64,000 nucleotides of DNA from the NCBI RefSeq assembly GCF_001298105.1, contig NZ_LGJH01000159.1:1-64000 (forward strand), in the 5' to 3' direction. The notes beneath the pieces were generated by a model that searched no databases, had not been told where the DNA came from, and saw only the letters and a program-made list of their open reading frames with translations. The translations under genes were made by a program, and so were the position numbers. The stretch comes from Novosphingobium sp. ST904. GTDB lineage: Bacteria > Pseudomonadota > Alphaproteobacteria > Sphingomonadales > Sphingomonadaceae. Of the stretch, positions 46,650 to 54,135 are shown in pieces; position 1 is the first letter of the stretch, and each line of letters opens with the position of its first letter.

Positions 46650-47465
46650 TTGAGCACGGTGACGGAGCAGGACGGAACGGTCGCGGAAGGCGTGGGAGCG
46701 CGGGCGGCCTCGCCGCAATCGGTGACGCGCGTGGTCCGCCTGCTCGAAGCCCTCTGCGCCAGCAGCGAGCCGCTGTCGCTGGCGGACCTCAGCCGCCGTC
46801 TCGCCACGCCAAAGAGCAGCCTCGCGGCGCTGCTGCGCGGGCTGGCAGAGGAAGACTTCGTGATCGGCGCGGATGGCACCTGGCGGCTGGGCCCCGGCGC
46901 CTTCGGCCTCGGCAGTGCACTGGCCGAGGCACGCCGCCGCCTGCAAAGCTCCGATCTGATCCGGGACGGCATGCGCCGTCTCTGCGCCGCGACGGGCGAA
47001 ACCGTGCTGTTCGCCGTGGGCGATGGGAATGGCGACCAGCTCACTTATGTCGACATGGTAGAGAGCCGCAACGTCGTGCGCTATTCGGTCAGTGTAGGCG
47101 ACCGGCGCCCGCTTTACGCGACGGCGGGCGGACGGGCGCTGCTGGCGACATGCTCACAAGATGCGACCGACAGTTACCTGCGCCGCCTGAGCGCGCAGGC
47201 CTTCACCCCGGCAACTCTGGTGGACCGCCAGGCCCTGGCCGCTGCCATTGCCGATGCGCGGGAGCAGGGCGTCGCCCAGACCGTCGATCAGGCGGCTGAC
47301 GGCGTAACCGGCACTGCCTCGGCCATTCGCGATGCCGCGGGACTGGTGCTCGGCGCTCTGGTCGTGGCCGCGCCCACCCCGCGCGCGCAGGGCCGGCTGG
47401 AGGATCTTGCGCGGCTGGTGCAGCAGGAGGCGGCGGATATCTCCCGCAGCCTCGGTTTTCGCTGA
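46650..47465 (+). CDS. IclR-family transcriptional regulator
   Basis: A 271-residue regulator starting at TTG 46650, with GAGGCAGG just upstream. The winged HTH is VVRLLEALCASSEPLSLADL then RLATPKSSLAALLRGL. The effector domain reads ATGETVLFAVGDGNGDQLTY, VGDRRPLYATAGGRALLA and ends in DISRSLGFR. IclR proteins commonly control aromatic or sugar catabolism. It is cotranscribed with the luciferase-like gene and convergent with agt, so it may govern its partner or the neighbouring glycoside genes. Confidence 0.85.
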   Translation: MSTVTEQDGTVAEGVGARAASPQSVTRVVRLLEALCASSEPLSLADLSRRLATPKSSLAALLRGLAEEDFVIGADGTWRLGPGAFGLGSALAEARRRLQSSDLIRDGMRRLCAATGETVLFAVGDGNGDQLTYVDMVESRNVVRYSVSVGDRRPLYATAGGRALLATCSQDATDSYLRRLSAQAFTPATLVDRQALAAAIADAREQGVAQTVDQAADGVTGTASAIRDAAGLVLGALVVAAPTPRAQGRLEDLARLVQQEAADISRSLGFR

Positions 47466-47478
47466 GCGCCGCAGCGCT

Positions 47479-48549
47479 TTACGCGGCCGCGCGTCTTGGG
47501 CTTTCGGCGGCTTCGAGAGCGGACTGGATCGTCGTCAGGAACTGGCCGGTCGCCCGCTGCCACGAGAAGCGCGAGCCCAGTAGCGCCGCGTCCTCGCGCC
47601 GGACCGTGAGCGCGGCCGCGATCGCCCGTTCCAGCACCGCGTCCGCCGCGCCTGCCGGAGCGCGAAGGCCTTCGTCCACCCCGCATCCGTCGCGGCCGAG
47701 GATGTCGACCGGGCCGGTTACCGGATAGGCGGCGACCGGGGTGCCGCAGGCCAGCGCCTCGATCACCACGAGGCCGAAGGTATCGGTAAGGCTGGGGAAA
47801 ACGAAACAGTCGGCCGCGCGGTAGGCGCTTGCCAGTTCGTCACCCGAAAGCGCGCCGAGGAACAGCACGTCCGGATAGCGCCGTCGCAGGCTTTCCAGGG
47901 CGGGGCCGTCGCCGACCACGACCTTGCTGCCGGGCACGGGTGCGTCGAGGAAGGCTTCGAGGTTCTTTTCCGGCGCCACGCGGCCGACGTTCAGCAGGAC
48001 CGGGCCGGGCAGGGCGGCCATCGCCGGGTGCCGCGTGCCATGCGGGTGGAACTGGGCATGGTCGATGCCCCGGCTCCAGCGGCGGGTGTGGGAGATGCCG
48101 CGTCCGGCGAGTTCGCGTGCGAGACTGTCGGTCGATACCAGCACGGCCTGGCTCGGGGCGTGGAAGCGCTGCATGATCGGCCAGAACCGCTCGGCGCTGA
48201 GCCCGGTGCGCACGGCGGCATATTCGGGGAAGCGGGTGTGGAAGGCCGAAGTGAACGGCACTCCGCGCGAAAGGCACCAGCCGCGTGCGGCCCAGCCGAT
48301 CGGGCCTTCGGTGGCGATATGGACGATCTGCGGCTGCGCCTTGTCGAGCATCCGGCGCACCCCGAAGCGCGGCGCCATGGCCAGCCGGATCGAGGCATAG
48401 CCGGGCATCGGCACCGTGAAGAACCGGTCGGGAGTGAGGGTTTCCACCTCGTGCCCCAGCCGCACCAGTTCATCGAGCGTGGCCGAGAGCGAGCGGACGA
48501 CGCCGTTGACCTGCGGCAGCCAGGCGTCCGTCGCCAGGGTCAGCTTCAC
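47479..48549 (-). CDS. agt: GT4 glycosyltransferase, Agt-like (phosphate-free glycolipid synthesis)
   Basis: A 356-residue GT-B enzyme. N-domain: ATDAWLPQVNGVVRSL and PQIVHIATEGPIGWAARGW. C-domain: VLLNVGRVAPEKNLEAFLDA, VVVGDGPALESLRRRYPDV and SLTDTFGLVVIEALACG, the nucleotide-sugar E-x7-E motif. It overlaps the metallophosphoesterase gene by four bases. That pairing is the plcP-agt operon known from several alphaproteobacteria, in which PlcP frees diacylglycerol from phospholipid and Agt glycosylates it during phosphate limitation. The name rests on this pairing; a mannosyltransferase of other use is the alternative. Confidence 0.78.
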   Translation of the reverse strand: MKLTLATDAWLPQVNGVVRSLSATLDELVRLGHEVETLTPDRFFTVPMPGYASIRLAMAPRFGVRRMLDKAQPQIVHIATEGPIGWAARGWCLSRGVPFTSAFHTRFPEYAAVRTGLSAERFWPIMQRFHAPSQAVLVSTDSLARELAGRGISHTRRWSRGIDHAQFHPHGTRHPAMAALPGPVLLNVGRVAPEKNLEAFLDAPVPGSKVVVGDGPALESLRRRYPDVLFLGALSGDELASAYRAADCFVFPSLTDTFGLVVIEALACGTPVAAYPVTGPVDILGRDGCGVDEGLRAPAGAADAVLERAIAAALTVRREDAALLGSRFSWQRATGQFLTTIQSALEAAESPRRAAA

Positions 48550-49451
48550 TCCGCCGCCTCGGCGCGGATCGCCTCCACGCCATCCGCCGTGTGGCCGCCG
48601 GTCTCGGCGATCCAGTCGACGATGGCGATATGACCCTGGAGGTCCTCGACCAGCGCGGTGCAGCTCTCCACCCAGTCACCGTCGTTGTGATACGTGATGC
48701 CGCCGAACTGGCGGATCTCGGCGCAGTGGATGTGGCCGCAGACCACGCCGTCGAACCCGCGCGAGATCGCCTCGTTCGCCACGGCTTCCTCGTAGCTGCA
48801 GACGTACTGGACCGCGTTCTTCACCTTCTTCTTCATGTAGGCGGAGAGCGACCAGTACGGCATCTTCAGCTTGCGCCGCACCGCGTTGAACACGATGTTT
48901 GCCCGCAGCAACGCGCCGTAGGCCTTGTCGCCGAGGAACGCGAGCCATCTGGCGTAGAGCACCACGCCGTCGAAGGCGTCGCCGTGAGTGACCAGCAGGC
49001 GGCGGCCGTCGAGCGTTTCGTGCACCGCTTCCAGCACCAGTTCCACGCCGCCGAACGTCAGCCCGGCATAATCGCGCAGCATCTCGTCGTGGTTCCCTGC
49101 CACGAAGACCACGCGGGTGCCCCGGTGCGCCATCTTGAGGATGCGGCGGATTACTTCGTTATGGGCATCGGGCCAGTACCACCCCTTGCGCAGGCGCCAG
49201 CCGTCCACGATGTCGCCCACGAGATAGAGCGTCCTGCATTCCACCGAGCGCAGGAAGTCCACCAGCATCTCGGCATTGCAGCCGCGCGTGCCGAGATGCA
49301 CGTCGGAGATCCAGATCGTCTCGTACTTGCGTTTGGGCCGGAAGCCTTTCGGGTCCGGCAGGTCGAGCCAGGCGGGAATGTTGGTGCCGGCAAAGGCGCC
49401 TGCATTGTCGCCGGTGGTGCGTTCGAGAAGGGTGTCCACGTCTTTCCGCAT
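48546..49451 (-). CDS. plcP: PlcP-type metallophosphoesterase (LpxH-like phospholipase C)
   Basis: 301 residues with the full calcineurin-like metal set: WISDVHLGTRG, YLVGDIVDGW, VAGNHDEMLRD, LLVTHGDAFDG and VVCGHIHCAEI. The family groups with UDP-2,3-diacylglucosamine hydrolase, but the RLRKGWYWPDAHNEVIRRIL insertion and the following GT4 gene fit PlcP, which cleaves phospholipid head groups under phosphate starvation. Upstream is a Pho-box-like repeat (49507-49535). Residues 1-40 form a low-similarity leader (PAWLDLPDPKGF), and a later start is possible. Confidence 0.8.
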   Translation of the reverse strand: MRKDVDTLLERTTGDNAGAFAGTNIPAWLDLPDPKGFRPKRKYETIWISDVHLGTRGCNAEMLVDFLRSVECRTLYLVGDIVDGWRLRKGWYWPDAHNEVIRRILKMAHRGTRVVFVAGNHDEMLRDYAGLTFGGVELVLEAVHETLDGRRLLVTHGDAFDGVVLYARWLAFLGDKAYGALLRANIVFNAVRRKLKMPYWSLSAYMKKKVKNAVQYVCSYEEAVANEAISRGFDGVVCGHIHCAEIRQFGGITYHNDGDWVESCTALVEDLQGHIAIVDWIAETGGHTADGVEAIRAEAAE

Positions 49452-49506
49452 CGGTTGCGCCCCCGTTCCAGTTGCCGGGATATTCCCACTTTCGCGTTGC
49501 GGCGCG

Positions 49507-49535
49507 GTGACGGTTGCGGGTCACTTCGATGACAG
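49507..49535 (-). promoter_or_regulatory. candidate Pho-box half-sites upstream of plcP
   Basis: Read on the minus strand, CTGTCAT (49535-49529) and CCGTCAC (49513-49507) are in the same orientation and exactly 22 bp apart, two turns of the 11-bp Pho-box period. The middle repeat position does not match. They lie 56-84 bases upstream of the plcP start, which suits PhoB activation. Confidence 0.5.
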
Positions 49536-49562
49536 GCGGGTTCGGCCCGTGTTTTCATGGTG

Positions 49563-49591
49563 ATGTCACCGATATGTCACCTGTTCGTCAC
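49563..49591 (+). promoter_or_regulatory. three-repeat Pho box upstream of the PhoB-like regulator
   Basis: ATGTCAC (49563), ATGTCAC (49574) and TCGTCAC (49585) are direct repeats with exact 11-bp spacing, matching the PhoB-site plan CTGTCAT-N4-CTGTCAT. The last repeat ends 44 bases before the regulator's ATG. This is the clearest Pho box in the window. Confidence 0.7.
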
Positions 49592-49635
49592 ACTGGCGCG
49601 GCAAGTAGCCGCCCGTAGCTAATGCGCAGGGGGCC

Positions 49636-50310
49636 ATGCGGCGGATCGACATATTGCTGGCGAGCGAGCTTTCCGGGGGCCATGCGGCCTTTCGGCACGA
49701 CGATTTCGACGTCCTCCTTCACCGCTGGACCGACTTTGCTGAGCTTCCGCTGATCGAAGGTGCGCTCTGGGTCTTCATCGACTGGGTGCTGCCCGAAATG
49801 TCGGGCCTTGAGCTGTGCCGCCGCCTGCGGGCCGACAGTCTGACCTCGCATGCACATGTCACGATCGTGCTCGAGGAAGACAACGTCGATGATCGCAAGC
49901 GTGCGCTGCGCATGGGCGCGGATGATTACATGGTCGGTCCGCTGACCCGCTCGGCCCTGCTGGACCGGGTGCTGGGCGCCAATATCAGCGAGCAGGACAC
50001 CGCCAACGGCCGCGTCCTCGCGCAGGGCGAACTGTCGGTGGATGTCGCGGCGTTCCAGGCGCGCTGGCAGGGCAGGCCGATCTCGCTGATGCCCAACGAA
50101 CTGCGGCTGCTGCGCTACTTCATCGAGCATCCGGGCCGGGTCTTCACCCGTACCCAGCTGATCGCCGCGCTGGGCAAGCAGGAGCCGCCGGTGGACGAAC
50201 GCACGGTGGACGTCTGGATCGGCCGCCTGCGCCGCGCGCTTAAGGGTGTGGGTGCGGGCAATCCGCTGCGCACCGTGCGCTCCCTGGGCTACGTCTTCGA
50301 CGCGATCTGA
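49636..50310 (+). CDS. orphan PhoB/OmpR-type response regulator with degenerate receiver
   Basis: 224 residues. The C-terminal winged helix is PhoB-like: LMPNELRLLRYFIEHPGRVF, then VDERTVDVWIGRLRRALK and RTVRSLGYVFDAI. The receiver keeps an Asp at about residue 49 (FIDWVLPEMSG) but lacks the N-terminal acidic pair, and the conserved Lys is Gly in DYMVGPLTRS. It may therefore not be phosphorylated normally. No kinase is adjacent. It is divergent from plcP and preceded by a three-repeat Pho box, so it is probably a second-tier regulator in the phosphate response rather than PhoB itself. Confidence 0.82.
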   Translation: MRRIDILLASELSGGHAAFRHDDFDVLLHRWTDFAELPLIEGALWVFIDWVLPEMSGLELCRRLRADSLTSHAHVTIVLEEDNVDDRKRALRMGADDYMVGPLTRSALLDRVLGANISEQDTANGRVLAQGELSVDVAAFQARWQGRPISLMPNELRLLRYFIEHPGRVFTRTQLIAALGKQEPPVDERTVDVWIGRLRRALKGVGAGNPLRTVRSLGYVFDAI

Positions 50311-50427
50311 GCTGCCGGACGAAGCCGAGGGCTCGCCATCCGCTGCCGAGGCGGCGTCGTTCCGGCTCCGCCGTCCCCCGCAAGGCGAAAGATTTACCTC
50401 GCGAGGGCGCGGAAACCGCAGGGATCG

Positions 50428-51003
50428 TCAGCCCAGCAGGCCCGCGGTCTGGGCAAGAAGCCAGAGGCCGATCACCAGGAACAGGAGCGCCGCGATCGTG
50501 CGCACCACGTTCAGCGGGACGCGTTTGATGATCTCGTTGCCGAGGAACACCGCGGGCACGTTGGCCAGCATCATGCCGATGGTGGTGCCGGCCATGACCG
50601 GGAGCACGCTCTGGAAACGGGCGCCCAGCGCGATCGTGGCAAGCTGGGTCTTGTCGCCCATCTCGACGAGGAAGAAGGCGATGGCGGTGGCCACGAAGGG
50701 CCCGAAGCGGCTGGGCTTGGGCTCGTCGTCTTCGTCGAACTTGTCGGGGATCAGCGTCCATGCGGCCATGGCGATGAAGCTGACCGCAACGAGGTAGCGG
50801 AACCACTGGCCGTCGAGGAAGGCGGAGGCCTGCTCGCCGACCAGCGCTGCGAGGAAGTGGTTGGCGAGCGTCGCCACGAAGATGCCGCCGACAATGGGCC
50901 AGGGGCGCTTGAAGCGGGTGGCGAGGACGATCGCGAGCAATTGCGTCTTGTCGCCGATTTCGGCGAGCGCGACCACGGCGGTGGACGTCAGCAGGGCTTC
51001 CAA
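50428..51003 (-). CDS. GDT1/TMEM165 (UPF0016)-family cation transporter, probable Mn2+ exporter
   Basis: A 191-residue, six-helix inner-membrane protein. It carries the duplicated signature ExGDKT: ALAEIGDKTQLLAIVLATRF near the N-terminus and LVEMGDKTQLATIALGARF in the second half. The family moves Mn2+ or Ca2+ against protons; a bacterial member, MneA, exports manganese. I place the start at TTG 51003, with GGAG eight bases upstream, because the usual protein begins (M)EALLTSTAVVAL; no ATG suits. A manganese riboswitch precedes it on the same strand, which makes Mn2+ the likely substrate. Confidence 0.88.
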   Translation of the reverse strand: MEALLTSTAVVALAEIGDKTQLLAIVLATRFKRPWPIVGGIFVATLANHFLAALVGEQASAFLDGQWFRYLVAVSFIAMAAWTLIPDKFDEDDEPKPSRFGPFVATAIAFFLVEMGDKTQLATIALGARFQSVLPVMAGTTIGMMLANVPAVFLGNEIIKRVPLNVVRTIAALLFLVIGLWLLAQTAGLLG

Positions 51004-51078
51004 GTGAATTCTCCGGGCCGGGCAACAGACAAGACAATAGCGCGGCAGAACCCGCCCGGCCGGACGGAACTGCAACGC

Positions 51079-51214
51079 CATTGGTCTCGCCCGGACGGAT
51101 TTTCCGTCCTCCTGTGCGCCATGGTCTCTCGACCAAGTATGTTGACGACAGGTCCTGCTGGTCTTGTCCGGGCGATGGCCGGGGCAAGGGGCGCAGGCGG
51201 CTACTCCCCAGATG
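51079..51214 (-). ncRNA. yybP-ykoY manganese riboswitch
   Basis: On the minus strand the conserved parts occur in order: GGGGAGTAGCC (from 51209), GTCAACATACTTGG (from 51146) and GGCGAGACC (from 51091), with CATCTGG and CCAATG able to close the basal helix. These are the invariant L1, L3 and 3' elements of the Mn2+-sensing class. A long variable arm lies between the first two. It ends about 75 bases before the TTG of the GDT1-family gene; the intervening part has a GGACGG/CCGTCC stem (near 51092-51111) that may be the expression platform. Confidence 0.82.
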
Positions 51215-51254
51215 ACAAGCCGGCCCTTAGCGCGGGCGACCGGTGCTGGCAAAG

Positions 51255-51288
51255 AAAAAAGGACCGGCCGCATCGCTGCGACCGGTCG
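51255..51288 (-). terminator. rho-independent terminator of the TBDR gene
   Basis: On the minus strand GACCGGTCGCA pairs with TGCGGCCGGTC around GCGA, followed by CTTTTTTCTTT. It lies about 45 bases past the TBDR stop and just before the riboswitch, so the transporter has its own promoter. Confidence 0.88.
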
Positions 51289-51330
51289 TCAGTTGCCGTA
51301 GGGAGGGCAGGCGCCTCCCTGGTGAGATCG

Positions 51331-54033
51331 TCAGAACTTGGCCGTGGCCGAAAGCGAGAAGACCCGGCCGAGGGCGTAAGTGTTGAAGTCCACGCGGCCG
51401 TCCTCGAAGGTCTGGTATTCGAGGTGCTTGCGCCCGGTGAGGTTGCGGCCTTCGAGCTTGAGTTCCAGTTCCCTGCCGGCCAGTGCGATCCCCTGGCGCA
51501 GCACCACGTCCACGCGCAGGCCGGGGTATTCGATGACGTCGGGCTGGCGGATGCTGCCCACCAGGCCACGGCTGACCGAACGCTTGCTGGCATAGCTGAG
51601 CAGGATCGTCTGCTGCGAGAGGCCGGAGGTGTCCTCCATGCCCAGCTGGAAGTTGAGCAGGTGCTCCGACTGTCCGGTGAGCGGCGCGCCGTTCTGGAAG
51701 TAGTCGCTGGCAAGCTGGGTCGTGCTGGCGCCGTAGATGTCGGTGGTGTCTTCCGCGCCGACCTTCAGCTTCGACTTGGTGTAGGTGTAGTTGCCGATCA
51801 GCACGAGACGGCGGTTCTCGAAGAAGGCGCCGCCGATCGTATCGAGATCGACGTTCTTCTGTACTTCCAGCTCGCCGCCGTAGAGATCCGCCGCAGGGGC
51901 GTTGGCGTAAGTTGTGATGAAGCTTTCGGAGCCGGCGAGGATCGATTCGATCGGGTTCTTGATGTGCTTGTAGAAACCGCCCACCGAAACGCGCTGGTCA
52001 CGCGCGAAGTACCATTCGAAGCGGGCCTCGGCGTTGGTGAGCTGGCTGTCCTTCAGGAACGGGTTGCCGCGATAGGTGCGGTTGCTGTCGGGATCGTAGA
52101 AGTTCTGGTAGACCAGCTCGCGGAACTGCGGGCGGGCGATCGTCTTCGAGCCGTTCACGCGGACCTGCATGCCGGGCTCAAGCTCGTAAGTGAGCGTGAG
52201 GGCAGGCAGGAAGTATTCCTTCTTGAGGCCGGTAGTCGGCGTGGCCACCCCGCCGACCGGGCGAAGGACGGTCGTCTGCTTGGCATATTCCCAGCGCACG
52301 CCAGCGTCGATCGAGAGGCTGTCGGTGATCTGGCCATCGAACTTGCCGTAATAGGCGTGGTTGAGCAGGCGGGCATCGAACTGGCCGACGTTGGCGGTCA
52401 GGTCGCGCAGTTCGAGGTTGTAGTTGATGCCCGAGGCATCGTTCAGATACCACATCCCCGGCTGCAGCAGCACGTCGAGCCGCAGCAGGCCGAACGCCTG
52501 GATCAGCGACTGGTCGCCACTGGCATAGACGCCGAACTGGCGGTTGGTGTTGGTGCGCCGGTTCAGCTGATAGGCATAGCCGGCGGTGCCGCGCCAGCCG
52601 TCGAAGAACTGGCGCGAGACGTCGACGCCGGCCGACCACACGTCCTCGCTCAGGCGCGAGAAGCTGATCGTGGTGGGATCGACCGCCCCGGTGCCCATGG
52701 TGTTGACGAAGTTTTCGCCGAACTGGGTGCCGTCGTTGGTGCGGATATATTCGGAGTCGATCTCGAACGGCGAGAGCCGCTTAGAGTTGGCAAAGCCGGC
52801 GCGTACGTCGATCGAGGTCTTGTCGTCCGGCTTGAACTCACCGGTGAACTGGGTGTCGAGCAGCGCGCGTTCGTACCAGGCGGTCTTCTGCGAGATGTAG
52901 TCGACGTCCTGGTTGCTCTCCTGGTGGCCGGCGCGAAGGCGCGTGAACTTGCTGGTGTCGTGAATGTAGAGGTTGGTCCAGCGGATGGAGTTGTCGCCCC
53001 ATTCGAGGCCGAGGCCCAGCATGCCGTTGACGATGATCCGGTTGTCGGTGCTGACCGTGCGGTAGTCTTCCCAGAGGTTGTCCGGGTTGGCGCTCAGGCC
53101 CTGCGTAAGCTGCTGCACGGCATCGCGGGTCTGGGTCTTGTTCGAGTAGCCGGCCGCCGCGATCACGCCCAGCGTGGCCTCGCCGAGTTCGGCGCGCGTA
53201 CCCGCCGAAAGATCGGCCGAGAAGTTCGGCTGCATCTTGTCGACCTTCTGGACCACCGAGTTGCGGCCCCGGAACAGCGTGCTGCCGATTTCAAGCGCCT
53301 GGTCGCTGCCCGAACCCATCACGGTGTCGCTCTTCAGGTAAGCCTTGAGCGGGGCGGGAAGCGAGCGGTTGCCGTTGTCGTAGCCGGTCCAGTCGGTCTG
53401 GCTGCCGTAATAGGTGTAGCCCAGCTTGTTGGTGGTTTCGGTATCCCAGCCGATGCCGCCGCCGATGGTCAGGAAGCTTTCTTCCGGGATCGACTTGGTC
53501 GTCAGGTTGATGACGCCGCCACCGAATTCGCCGGGGAAGTTGGTCGAATAGCTCTTCTGTACCAGCGACGAGGCGATGATGCTGGTGGGGAAGAGGTCGA
53601 GCGGGACGACACGCTTGAGCGGCTCGGGGCTGGGCAGCGGCGAACCGTTGAGCAGTGCGAGCGAGTAGCGGTCGCCGAGGCCGCGAACATAGACGTAGCC
53701 GTTGCCGACCACCGAAAGGCCGGTGACGCGGCCCAGCGCGCCGGCAATGTCGCCTTCGCCGGTGCGCGCGATCTGCTCGCTGGAAAGGACCGAGATGACC
53801 TGCGGGGCCGTGCGCTCGATGTTGCGGCTGCGCTGGCCGGTAACGATGATCGCACCGCCCGGGATCGAGACGTCGGGCGCCTCTTCTCCGGCCGCCGCGT
53901 CATCCGCCGGTTGAGTGGGAACGGCGCCGGCAATGCCGGAGGCGGGAGCGGAAGTGCTGTCCTGTGCCCACGCCGCGGTCGGCGCGAGCAACGCGGTGGA
54001 GAGCAGCAGCGTGACGAGCCGCGGCTTGATCAT
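51331..54033 (-). CDS. TonB-dependent outer-membrane receptor, probably phosphate-regulated
   Basis: A 900-residue receptor. Signal peptide cut near AWAQD, a proline/alanine-rich leader, then GGAIIVTGQRSRNIERTAP opening the plug. The segment YVYVRGLGDRYSLALLNGS followed by PLKRVVPLDLFPTSIIA marks the sphingomonad/Caulobacter subgroup with this extended plug loop. The barrel ends in ALGRVFSLSATAKF with the C-terminal Phe. It follows the lipoprotein gene by 102 bases on the same strand. Its ligand is unknown; the Pho-box-like repeats upstream of the pair suggest a phosphorylated compound. Confidence 0.9.
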   Translation of the reverse strand: MIKPRLVTLLLSTALLAPTAAWAQDSTSAPASGIAGAVPTQPADDAAAGEEAPDVSIPGGAIIVTGQRSRNIERTAPQVISVLSSEQIARTGEGDIAGALGRVTGLSVVGNGYVYVRGLGDRYSLALLNGSPLPSPEPLKRVVPLDLFPTSIIASSLVQKSYSTNFPGEFGGGVINLTTKSIPEESFLTIGGGIGWDTETTNKLGYTYYGSQTDWTGYDNGNRSLPAPLKAYLKSDTVMGSGSDQALEIGSTLFRGRNSVVQKVDKMQPNFSADLSAGTRAELGEATLGVIAAAGYSNKTQTRDAVQQLTQGLSANPDNLWEDYRTVSTDNRIIVNGMLGLGLEWGDNSIRWTNLYIHDTSKFTRLRAGHQESNQDVDYISQKTAWYERALLDTQFTGEFKPDDKTSIDVRAGFANSKRLSPFEIDSEYIRTNDGTQFGENFVNTMGTGAVDPTTISFSRLSEDVWSAGVDVSRQFFDGWRGTAGYAYQLNRRTNTNRQFGVYASGDQSLIQAFGLLRLDVLLQPGMWYLNDASGINYNLELRDLTANVGQFDARLLNHAYYGKFDGQITDSLSIDAGVRWEYAKQTTVLRPVGGVATPTTGLKKEYFLPALTLTYELEPGMQVRVNGSKTIARPQFRELVYQNFYDPDSNRTYRGNPFLKDSQLTNAEARFEWYFARDQRVSVGGFYKHIKNPIESILAGSESFITTYANAPAADLYGGELEVQKNVDLDTIGGAFFENRRLVLIGNYTYTKSKLKVGAEDTTDIYGASTTQLASDYFQNGAPLTGQSEHLLNFQLGMEDTSGLSQQTILLSYASKRSVSRGLVGSIRQPDVIEYPGLRVDVVLRQGIALAGRELELKLEGRNLTGRKHLEYQTFEDGRVDFNTYALGRVFSLSATAKF

Positions 54034-54083
54034 GGATTGTCCCCCTGGAACACGTAACGGATGCGATCGGATCGGATGCGAAC

Positions 54084-54111
54084 GGGGGGCGGCCAGCTTG
54101 GACCGCCCCCC
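54084..54111. terminator. hairpin between lipoprotein and TBDR genes
   Basis: GGGGGGCGG (54084-54092) pairs with CCGCCCCCC (54103-54111), loop CCAGCTTGGA with further CCA/TGG pairing. No T-run on the minus strand. It may partially terminate or protect the lipoprotein message. Confidence 0.5.
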
Positions 54112-54135
54112 TTCGTTATGCTGCGGGCGGTCGGA

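Noticed and set aside
50857..54057. A 1066-codon open frame on the plus strand opposite the TBDR
   Set aside because: It is the mirror of the TBDR's codons in high-GC DNA. The TBDR frame has a signal peptide, plug motifs and a C-terminal Phe; the mirror frame has only Val/Gly/Arg/Asp/Ala-rich composition and no domain.
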